Assembly (NCBI GenBank): GCA_947626745.1
Contig: CANQTF010000002.1
Span: 62,001-126,000, forward strand
Reading direction: 5' to 3'
Length of the DNA stretch: 64,000 nucleotides
Source of the DNA: an uncultured Lachnospiraceae bacterium
GTDB taxonomy: Bacteria; Bacillota; Clostridia; Lachnospirales; Lachnospiraceae
A program made the translations under genes and the position numbers. The notes beneath the pieces are model-generated. The model had not been told where the DNA came from. It did no database searches and saw nothing but the letters and a program-made list of their open reading frames with translations. Shown here piece by piece: positions 26,986-34,638 of the stretch (positions are counted from its first letter, which is position 1; every line of letters starts with the position of its first letter).

Positions 26986-28356
26986 ATGAGAGACATGACG
27001 ACAGGCAGCGCGTGGGGACATTTATGGCGTTACGCAGTGCCGATCCTTTTGGGAAATTGGCTGCAGCTGGCATATAACGCGATAGATTCTATGATCGCGG
27101 GCCGTTTTATCGGCAAAGAAGCGCTGGCTGCGGAAGGCATCGCCGGACCGTTGATGAATCTGGTGATTCTGGCGATCACCGGGCTGTGCATCGGGACGGG
27201 CGTGCTGATGAGCGAGTTTTTCGGCGCGGGAGATCTTGTGCGCTATCGGCAGAGTTTGGGAACAACGATAAGTATCGGGACGGCGGCAAGCGTCTCGCTG
27301 ATGGGCTTCTGTATTCTCCTCACACCGTTTATGCTGAAGCTGATGGCCGTTCCGCCGGAGATCTATGATATCACGACCCGGTATCTGCAGATCATCTTTG
27401 CGGGCATGCCGTTTACTTTTATCTACAATGCGCTGGCGTCGGGGCTCAAGAGCGCGGGGGATTCCAAGACGCCCCTCAAATTTCTGGCGTTTTCCTCTGT
27501 CTTGAACGCCGGCCTTGATCTGGTCTTTCTCGGGGTGTTACATTTCGGCATCGTGTGCAGCGCGGTGACGACCGTGGCGGCGGAGGCGGTCTCTGCGCTT
27601 ATGGTTACGGTCTATCTGCGCAGGAGATTCCCGGCGCTTTTTCCGGGTAAGGCGGAACTGCGGGCGGACAGGGCTCTTCTGCATCAGATCATGCGGTATG
27701 GCGGGCCCACCGCCTTCCAACAGGCCGTGCAGCCGATCGGCAAGATCCTGATACAAGGACAGGTAAATGCGCTGGGCGTGACGACGATCGCCGCTTTTAA
27801 CGCGGTGACACGGGTGGACGAGTTCGCCTTTATTCCGGAACAGGGGATCGCGGCGGCTATCGCCACTTTTATCGCGCAGAACAGGGGCGCAGGGAAAGAG
27901 GAGCGCATTCGGCCGGGCTTTCGCGCGGGGCTTCGGCTGGAGGTGTGCTATTGGGTCATGATCGGGACGGCCACGCTATTTTTGCGTGTGCCTGTCATGA
28001 GCCTTTTCGTGTCGGGGGAAGGCGCCGGGGAGGTCGTGCGGACAGGGAGCCGGTATCTGGGACTTATGGCGCTCTTTTATCTGTATCCGGCGTTTACCAA
28101 CGGTTTTCAGGGATTTTACCGAGGTATGGGGAAGATGTATACGACGATATTGGGCACGGCGATCCAGATTTCCGTGCGGACGCTTGGCACTTTTATCATG
28201 GCGCCGCATATGGGGATCGTCGGTATTGCCTATGCATGTGTCGCCGGGTGGACGGCTATGATGCTGTTTGAAGCGCCGTATTATTTCCGTACCGTGCGGA
28301 AGCGGGCGCTGCCGCGGACGTTTCCCCGGAGAAAAAATTTGGCCGATATGTGGTGA
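26986..28356 (+). CDS. MATE family efflux transporter
   Basis: 456 aa with about twelve hydrophobic helices in two homologous halves. The N-terminus WRYAVPILLGNWLQLAYNAI and IDSMIAGRFIGKEALAAEGI match the MATE start, with the second half beginning at RYGGPTAFQQAVQPIGKILI. It exports small cationic or organic compounds, driven by Na+ or H+. It lies 29 bases after the ArsC/Spx-like gene. The substrate is unknown. Confidence 0.93.
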   Translation: MRDMTTGSAWGHLWRYAVPILLGNWLQLAYNAIDSMIAGRFIGKEALAAEGIAGPLMNLVILAITGLCIGTGVLMSEFFGAGDLVRYRQSLGTTISIGTAASVSLMGFCILLTPFMLKLMAVPPEIYDITTRYLQIIFAGMPFTFIYNALASGLKSAGDSKTPLKFLAFSSVLNAGLDLVFLGVLHFGIVCSAVTTVAAEAVSALMVTVYLRRRFPALFPGKAELRADRALLHQIMRYGGPTAFQQAVQPIGKILIQGQVNALGVTTIAAFNAVTRVDEFAFIPEQGIAAAIATFIAQNRGAGKEERIRPGFRAGLRLEVCYWVMIGTATLFLRVPVMSLFVSGEGAGEVVRTGSRYLGLMALFYLYPAFTNGFQGFYRGMGKMYTTILGTAIQISVRTLGTFIMAPHMGIVGIAYACVAGWTAMMLFEAPYYFRTVRKRALPRTFPRRKNLADMW

Positions 28357-28430
28357 CGGTCTCCGAGATATGGTATCATTTTCATAGAAAAATAAACGGC
28401 GGGACAAAAGCCCGTTCGGGAGGTGCCGGT

Positions 28431-29267
28431 ATGAAGGCTGCTCTGGTCGCCTGCTCCGATCCCATGCTGTTATATCGGCGGGAAGATGTGGAGCGGTTGG
28501 AATCACTGTTGGAAAAAGAGAATGTCAGGGTCGTCCGCAGTCCGCATCTGTTTGACCGCATGGAGGATATTTCCGAAAAGGAAAAAGCCGACGATCTGAC
28601 GGGCTATTTCCGCGATCCGGAAATGGATCTTATTTTTGATATCTCCGGCGGCGATATCGCCAATGGGATCCTGCCGGAGCTGGATTATGAGGCAATCCGC
28701 GAAAGCAGGGCGGTGTTCTGCGGGTACAGCGATCTCACCACAGTGCTGAATGCGATCTATGCGAAGACGGGGCGCAGTACGATCAATTATCAGATCCGGA
28801 ATCTGCTGTACGATCATGCCGATGCCGCGAAGATATATTTTAAGGAGCATATTCTGACGGGGGATATCGGCGCGCGTGATCTGGCATGTCGTTTTCTGCG
28901 CGGAAACGCCATGAGCGGCAGGGTGCTTGCGGGCAATATACGCTGCTTTTTAAAGCTTGCGGGAACGCCTTATTTTCCCGATCTCACCGGAGCGATCCTT
29001 CTTCTGGAGGCGTGCAGCGGCACACCCATGAAGATGACGACTTATCTGCATCAGCTGAAGCAGCTTGGCGTATTTGAGAAGATAAACGGGATACTGCTCG
29101 GCAGGTTCTCCGAGATGGAGAAGAAGGGATATACGCCAACAGTGCAGGAACTTGTCGAAAAGATCGTCCCGCCGGAGATCCCGATCGCGGTGACGCCCTA
29201 TGTGGGACACGAGGCGGATGCGAGAGCCGTCTGCATTGGGCGGGAGTATTCCCTGAAGGAGGGCTGA
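28431..29267 (+). CDS. S66 family LD-carboxypeptidase-like serine peptidase
   Basis: 278 aa. The S66 triad is visible: nucleophile Ser in VFCGYSDLTTVLNAI (about residue 102), Glu in AILLLEACSGTP, and His in TPYVGHEADAR near the end. Family members cleave the L,D bond of muropeptides (LdcA) or hydrolyse microcin C-like peptides (MccF). The start at 28431 has GGGAGG at 28418-28423; an upstream in-frame start overlapping the MATE gene (28350) has none. Slightly short for the family. Confidence 0.85.
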   Translation: MKAALVACSDPMLLYRREDVERLESLLEKENVRVVRSPHLFDRMEDISEKEKADDLTGYFRDPEMDLIFDISGGDIANGILPELDYEAIRESRAVFCGYSDLTTVLNAIYAKTGRSTINYQIRNLLYDHADAAKIYFKEHILTGDIGARDLACRFLRGNAMSGRVLAGNIRCFLKLAGTPYFPDLTGAILLLEACSGTPMKMTTYLHQLKQLGVFEKINGILLGRFSEMEKKGYTPTVQELVEKIVPPEIPIAVTPYVGHEADARAVCIGREYSLKEG

Positions 29268-29270
29268 CAT

Positions 29271-29870
29271 ATGAAGCATATGGGGACAAGCGAACTGGAG
29301 ACCGACCGATTGCGCCTCAGAAGGTTCACGGCGGAAGATGCGCCCCTGATGTACCGGAATTGGGCGTCTGATGAAAATGTCACCAAATATCTGACATGGC
29401 CGGCCCACAAGAGCATCGACGTGACGCGGGGCGTCTTGGAGAGTTGGATCTCCGGATACAGCGAGCCGGATGTTTATAACTGGTGTATCGAGTTAAAGGA
29501 GATCGGCGAGCCCATCGGAAATCTGGCTGTGGTCTCGCACGATGACGCGACGGATTCCGCCACCATGGGTTGGTGCATGGGCGCGCGCTGGTGGGGACGG
29601 GGCATCATGCCGGAGGCGGGAAGAGCCGTTCTGCAATATCTGTTTGCGGAGGTGGGTTTTAACAGGATCGTGGCGAAACATGATGCAGAGAACCGCAAGT
29701 CGGGCAGGGTCATGCAGAAGCTGGGCATGGTGCAGGAGGGAACCTTCCGCCGAAGCGGCAGGAACAACCGCGGCATTGTGGATGAGGTGGTTTATTCGAT
29801 CCTGCGGGAAGATTATGAGAAAACGCAGTCACAGTCCGTACAGTTGACGTGGAGACGGAGAATTACATAA
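29271..29870 (+). CDS. GNAT family N-acetyltransferase (RimJ/RimL-like)
   Basis: 199 aa. It begins with the RimJ/L-type ELETDRLRLRRFTAEDAPLM, then ATMGWCMGARWWGRGIMPEA (the acetyl-CoA binding loop, RxxGxA-like) and NRIVAKHDAENRKSGRVMQK (motif B). It acetylates an N-terminal amino group or small amine; the target is unknown. An AAGGAGG site at 29257-29263 lies inside the end of the S66 gene, and the start follows 3 bases after that stop. Confidence 0.9.
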   Translation: MKHMGTSELETDRLRLRRFTAEDAPLMYRNWASDENVTKYLTWPAHKSIDVTRGVLESWISGYSEPDVYNWCIELKEIGEPIGNLAVVSHDDATDSATMGWCMGARWWGRGIMPEAGRAVLQYLFAEVGFNRIVAKHDAENRKSGRVMQKLGMVQEGTFRRSGRNNRGIVDEVVYSILREDYEKTQSQSVQLTWRRRIT

Positions 29871-29901
29871 AGTTTATTGTGGACGAGATCAAAAGGTCGC
29901 T

Positions 29902-29935
29902 CTGTCATCCGGCGGATGGCAGGGTGGAATTTTTA
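29902..29935 (+). terminator. Possible rho-independent terminator
   Basis: A 9-bp stem (CTGTCATCC/GGATGGCAG, one G-T pair) with a 3-base loop at 29902-29922, followed after six bases by AATTTTTA. The T run is not directly adjacent, so termination may be weak. Confidence 0.35.
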
Positions 29936-29959
29936 TCATGATCAAAGGAGGGATATGGT

Positions 29960-31098
29960 ATGATCTACACAGAATTTCAGGGAAAGAGATTGTCTGCGCT
30001 CGGCATGGGGAATATGCGTCTGCCGGTGCTGGACGGGGACGATGCCAGGATCGATGTCAAGGCGGTCGAAGAAATGTTTGACTGCGCCATGAAGGCGGGC
30101 ATCAATTACTATGATACGGCGTACGGATATCACGGCGGCAATTCGGAAACGGTGGTCGGTGAGACGCTGCGGAAATATCCGCGGGACAGCTTTTATCTGG
30201 CGTCTAAATTTCCGGGTTACGATCTGGCCAACATGCCGAAGGTGAAAGAGATATTTGAGGAACAGCTCAAAAATGTCAGGTGGAATATTTTGACTTCTAT
30301 TTATTCCATAACGTGTGTGAGATGAACGTGGACGCATATCTGGATCCGCAGTACGGGATATATGAATATCTGACGGCGCAGAAGAAGAACGGCCGTATCA
30401 GGCATCTCGGCTTCTCCGCGCACGGCGATATCGACTGCATGAAAAAGTTCCTGAACGCATACGGAAAGGACATGGAGTTCTGCCAGATCGAACTGAATTA
30501 CTTCGATTATAAATTCCAGAACGCCAAGGGCAAGGTGGAACTTTTGAACGAGTGGAACATACCGATCTGGGTCATGGAGCCGGTCCGCGGCGGACAGCTT
30601 GCGTCGCTCTCCGATGAGTTTACGGCAAAGCTCAAAGAGGCCAGGCCGGACGAAAAAGTGCCGGCATGGGCTTTCCGCTTCCTGCAGTCGATCCCGAATG
30701 TGGTCGTGACCTTGTCAGGCATGTCGGATATGCAGCAGCTTAAGGACAACATTGCCACTTATGAAGAAAAGAAGCCGCTGAATGAAAAGGAAATGGAGCT
30801 GATCCTCAGTGTGGCGGACGATATGATCGCCAAGACGACGGTCCCCTGTACGGGCTGCCATTACTGCGTGAGCCACTGTCCCAAGAAGCTGGACATTCCG
30901 TTCCTGTTAAAACTCTACAATGAGGCCGTAGTCGCAGGGTCGGGCGATTTCATCGCGCCCATGGGGCTTTCCTCCGTAGAGGCGGACAAACAGCCTGAGT
31001 GCTGCATCGGCTGCCATAGCTGCGCAAAAGTGTGCCCGCAGACGATACAGATCCCGGAAGCGCTGCATCGTTTCGCGGAGAGGATGGGAAGGGTGTGA
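29960..31098 (+). pseudogene. Frameshifted aldo/keto reductase with C-terminal 4Fe-4S domain
   Basis: The two parts together make one aldo/keto reductase of the ferredoxin-containing type, about 378 codons. The first frame (29960-30325) gives the barrel start with GINYYDTAYGYHGG (the catalytic Asp/Tyr region); the second (entered near 30274, to 31098) continues VEYFDFYLFHNVCEMN to the C-terminal clusters CTGCHYCVSHCPKK and CIGCHSCAKVCPQT. The join fits if one A is restored to the five-A run at 30269-30273, giving EEQLKKCQVEYFDF. A single-base deletion, or a sequencing error in the run, therefore splits the gene. AAAGGAGGG precedes the start. Confidence 0.85.
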
Positions 31099-31115
31099 TC
31101 ACCCTTCCTTATTCT
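31087..31115. terminator. Hairpin between converging genes
   Basis: Perfect 9-bp inverted repeat GGAAGGGTG/CACCCTTCC with loop TGAT at 31087-31108, followed on + by TTATTCTTT. It overlaps the stop of the aldo/keto reductase and lies directly after the carB stop, so it can serve both converging transcripts; the T tract is imperfect. Confidence 0.6.
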
Positions 31116-34100
31116 TTGTCCCGAATCTCCGCATGCAGCGTCTGCAGAGACTTCACATCGCTGTCCCCGTGTGTCCTGACATACTGAATACCGCTTGCGG
31201 AGGCTCTGGCCGCCGCGATCGTCGTCATATAAGGGATCTTCGCCTTGATGGCAGCCTTACGCAGATAACTGTCGTCGTGGATACTGTCTTTTCCCACAGG
31301 GGAGTTGACGATCAGATCGATCTTGCCGTTGGTGATCAGGTCGAGGATATTCGGTCTGCCTTCGTACAGCTTGTTGACCTTTTCCGCAGGAATGCCGGCC
31401 GCGGTGATCAGCTCGTATGTCGTGCCCGTCGCTATGATATGGAAGCCGCAGTCCGCAAACTGCTTCGCAACCTCCACCACTTCTTCCTTGTCCTTGCGGT
31501 TGACGGAGATGAGGACCGTTCCCGCAAGCGGCAGCTTGGATTGAGTCGCTTCCTGTGCTTTGTAGAATGCTTCGCCGTAAGAACGTGACAGTCCGAGCAC
31601 CTCGCCGGTGGAACGCATCTCAGGCCCGAGGATAGGGTCTACCTCCTGAAACATATTGAAAGGGAACACGGATTCCTTCACACCGTAGTTGGGAATGTCT
31701 TTTTCTTTCAGCGACGGTACGGGAGAAGGGCGGCCGGTCAGCTCCGTAGTGACGATCTCCGTTGCCAGAGGCACCATGCGGATATTGCAGACCTTGGATA
31801 CAAGAGGAACGGTGCGGGACGCGCGGGGGTTCGCCTCGAGCACGAACACCTTGCCGTTCTCGATCGCATACTGCATATTCATCAAACCCTTGACATGCAT
31901 CTCCTCGGCGATCCTGCGGGTATATTCTTTGATGGTCTCCACGTTCTCGTCGGAGATGTGGACGGACGGAATGATGCAGGCGGAGTCGCCTGAGTGGATA
32001 CCGGCCAGCTCTATGTGTTCCATCACGGCGGGCACGAAAGCGTGCGTGCCGTCGCTGATGGCGTCCGCCTCGCATTCCAGCGCGTGATTGAGGAAACGGT
32101 CGATCAGGATAGGACGGTCCGGTGTCACGCCGACCGCCGCTTTCATGTACTCGGTCATGCTTTCATCGTCGTATACCACTTCCATGCCGCGGCCGCCCAA
32201 TACATAGGAGGGGCGTACCATGACCGGATAGCCGATCTTGGCGGCGATCGACAGGGCGTCCTCCACCGTGGCCGCCATGCCGGATTCCGGCATGGGGATA
32301 TGCAGTTTCTCCATCATGGCGCGGAAACGGTCGCGGTCCTCCGCCAGATCGATGACGGACGGGGAAGTGCCGAGAATCTTTACGCCGTTTTTCTCTAAAT
32401 CAGCCGCGAGATTCAGGGGCGTCTGTCCGCCGAACTGGGCGATGACGCCGAGCGGCTTTTCTTTCTGATAGATGCTCAGAACGTCCTCCAATGTCAGAGG
32501 TTCAAAATAGAGCTTGTCCGAGGTATCATAATCCGTGGAGACCGTTTCGGGGTTACAGTTTACGATGATCGTTTCAAATCCCAGTTTTTTCAGGGCAAGA
32601 GAGGCGTGGACGCAGCAGTAGTCGAACTCGATGCCCTGCCCGATGCGGTTCGGTCCGCCGCCGAGGATCATGATCTTCGGCTTGTCGTTGACGGGGTTTT
32701 TGTCCGCCGCATTGTAGGTGGAGAAGTAGTAGGCGCTGTCCTGCGTGCCGCTCACGTGAACGCCCTCCCAAGCCTCCTCCACACCGAGACTGATGCGGCG
32801 TGTACGGATATCCGCCTCCGGCACTTCAAGTATCTGACTCAGGTATTTGTCGGAAAAGCCGTCCTTTTTCGCCGCGGTCAGAAGCTCGTCGGCGGGCAGA
32901 GAGCCTTTGGAGCGCAGCAGCGCTTCTTCCTCTTCCACCAATTCCTTCATCTGTTCGATAAACCATTTCTTGACATGGGTGATCTCATGGATCTCATCTA
33001 CGGCCGCGCCCTTGCGCAGCGCCTCATACATCACAAAATGGCGTTCGCTAGACGGCGTGATCAGCATTTTGAGAAGGTCTTCTTTGGATAAAGTGTCAAA
33101 GTTCTTGGCATGTCCAAGGCCGTAGCGGCCGGTTTCAAGGGAGCGTATCGCTTTTTGAAAAGCCTCCTTGTAAGTCTTGCCGATACTCATGACCTCGCCG
33201 ACGGCGCGCATCTGCGTTCCCAGCTTATCCTCCACGCCCTTGAATTTCTCGAAGGCCCAGCGGGCAAACTTGATTACTACGTAGTCGCCGTCCGGCACAT
33301 ACTTATCCAGCGTGCCGTATTTGCCGCAGGGGATCTCGTTCAGGGTGAGGCCGGAGGCAAGCATCGCTGATACCAGCGCGATCGGGAATCCGGTCGCCTT
33401 AGAAGCCAGCGCCGAGGAGCGGGAAGTACGGGGATTGATCTCAATGACCACGATGCGGTCGGTCTTCGGATCATGTGCGAACTGCACGTTTGTGCCGCCG
33501 ATGACCTGCACCGATTCCACGATGCGGTAGGCTTGTTTCTGCAGCCGCTTCTGCGTCTCTTCGGAGATCGTCAGCATGGGGGCGGCGCAGAATGAGTCGC
33601 CTGTGTGTACGCCCATCGGATCGATATTTTCAATAAAGCATACGGTTATCATATTGCCGTCCGCGTCGCGGACGACCTCCAGCTCCAGCTCTTCCCAGCC
33701 GAGCACGGACTCCTCCACAAGCACCTGGCCGACCAGACTTGCCTGCAGACCTCTGGCGCAGACGGTCTTAAGTTCGTCGCGGTTGTACACCAGTCCGCCG
33801 CCGGCGCCGCCCATCGTATATGCGGGGCGGAGCACTACCGGATATCCGAGCTGATCGGCGATCGCGAGCGCTTCGTCTATGCTGTAGGCGACTTCGCTCT
33901 TTGCCATCTCGATGCCGAGCGCGTTCATGGCATTTTTGAACTCAATGCGGTCCTCGCCTCTCTCGATGGCGTCAGCCTGTACGCCGATCACTTTTACATG
34001 ATATTTGTCAAGAATGCCTTCCTTATTCAGCTCCGCGCACAGATTCAGGCCGGACTGGCCGCCCAGATTCGGCAGGAGAGCGTCCGGACGCTCTTTGGCG

Positions 34101-34333
34101 ATGATCTGTTCCAGCCTGTGTACATTGAGCGGTTCGATGTAGGTGACATCGGCGATCTCCGGATCGGTCATGATCGTGGCGGGGTTGGAATTGACCAGCA
34201 CGATCTCGTAACCTAATTTGCGGAGCGCCTTACACGCCTGTGTGCCGGAATAGTCGAACTCGCACGCCTGTCCTATGATGATCGGACCGGAGCCGATGAT
34301 AAGTACCTTGTGAATGTCTTCTCTTTTTGGCAT
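31109..34333 (-). CDS. carB: Carbamoyl-phosphate synthase large subunit
   Basis: 1074 aa, the normal CarB length. Two homologous ATP-grasp synthetase halves: KVLIIGSGPIIIGQACEFDY with ALLPNLGGQSGLNL, and IMILGGGPNRIGQGIEFDY with GVIAQFGGQTPLNL, followed by the C-terminal MGS-like allosteric domain (about 940-1074). It makes carbamoyl phosphate from ammonia (delivered by CarA), bicarbonate and ATP for pyrimidine and arginine synthesis. The start at 34333 has AGGAGG 7 bases upstream (minus strand); an upstream ATG at 34387 adds 18 unrelated residues. carA and other pyr or arg genes are not beside it, so carB stands alone here. Confidence 0.97.
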   Translation of the reverse strand: MPKREDIHKVLIIGSGPIIIGQACEFDYSGTQACKALRKLGYEIVLVNSNPATIMTDPEIADVTYIEPLNVHRLEQIIAKERPDALLPNLGGQSGLNLCAELNKEGILDKYHVKVIGVQADAIERGEDRIEFKNAMNALGIEMAKSEVAYSIDEALAIADQLGYPVVLRPAYTMGGAGGGLVYNRDELKTVCARGLQASLVGQVLVEESVLGWEELELEVVRDADGNMITVCFIENIDPMGVHTGDSFCAAPMLTISEETQKRLQKQAYRIVESVQVIGGTNVQFAHDPKTDRIVVIEINPRTSRSSALASKATGFPIALVSAMLASGLTLNEIPCGKYGTLDKYVPDGDYVVIKFARWAFEKFKGVEDKLGTQMRAVGEVMSIGKTYKEAFQKAIRSLETGRYGLGHAKNFDTLSKEDLLKMLITPSSERHFVMYEALRKGAAVDEIHEITHVKKWFIEQMKELVEEEEALLRSKGSLPADELLTAAKKDGFSDKYLSQILEVPEADIRTRRISLGVEEAWEGVHVSGTQDSAYYFSTYNAADKNPVNDKPKIMILGGGPNRIGQGIEFDYCCVHASLALKKLGFETIIVNCNPETVSTDYDTSDKLYFEPLTLEDVLSIYQKEKPLGVIAQFGGQTPLNLAADLEKNGVKILGTSPSVIDLAEDRDRFRAMMEKLHIPMPESGMAATVEDALSIAAKIGYPVMVRPSYVLGGRGMEVVYDDESMTEYMKAAVGVTPDRPILIDRFLNHALECEADAISDGTHAFVPAVMEHIELAGIHSGDSACIIPSVHISDENVETIKEYTRRIAEEMHVKGLMNMQYAIENGKVFVLEANPRASRTVPLVSKVCNIRMVPLATEIVTTELTGRPSPVPSLKEKDIPNYGVKESVFPFNMFQEVDPILGPEMRSTGEVLGLSRSYGEAFYKAQEATQSKLPLAGTVLISVNRKDKEEVVEVAKQFADCGFHIIATGTTYELITAAGIPAEKVNKLYEGRPNILDLITNGKIDLIVNSPVGKDSIHDDSYLRKAAIKAKIPYMTTIAAARASASGIQYVRTHGDSDVKSLQTLHAEIRDKE

Positions 34334-34407
34334 TTGTTTCCTCCTGAGTCTTAAATTGAGATTGGCAGAAATATTGCAGAAAGGCAAAACCGCTCACCTT
34401 GTCTATA

Positions 34408-34435
34408 ATTATATAGAAAAATAAGAAAATCACAA
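34408..34435 (-). promoter_or_regulatory. Candidate carB promoter
   Basis: On the minus strand TTGTGA, a 16-base spacer and TATAAT, ending about 75 bases before the carB start. No PyrR-type antiterminator or other riboswitch fold was recognised in the short leader. Confidence 0.5.
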
Positions 34436-34573
34436 GGAAAAATAATGCAGAAAAAAGAAGTAGTAATAGATTTTTAGATTCTGCCGATATATAATTAAGA
34501 TAAGCGAGTTTATAGGATAAAAGCATGGAGTGCTGGAATTGTTGCATGGAGGCAGAATAGAAAACGGTAAGGG

Positions 34574-34607
34574 CCGCCACTGCATAGATTGCAGCGGCGG
34601 TTTTTTT
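34574..34607 (+). terminator. Rho-independent terminator just before the glycan locus
   Basis: CCGCC-A-CTGCA paired with TGCAG-C-GGCGG (one mismatch, 6-base loop) followed by seven T. There is no + strand gene between carB and this hairpin, so it either ends a short leader transcript (attenuation of the glycan locus) or is left over from a lost gene. Confidence 0.65.
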
Positions 34608-34638
34608 GATACATTACAGGCAAGAGGTATTTGGTTTT

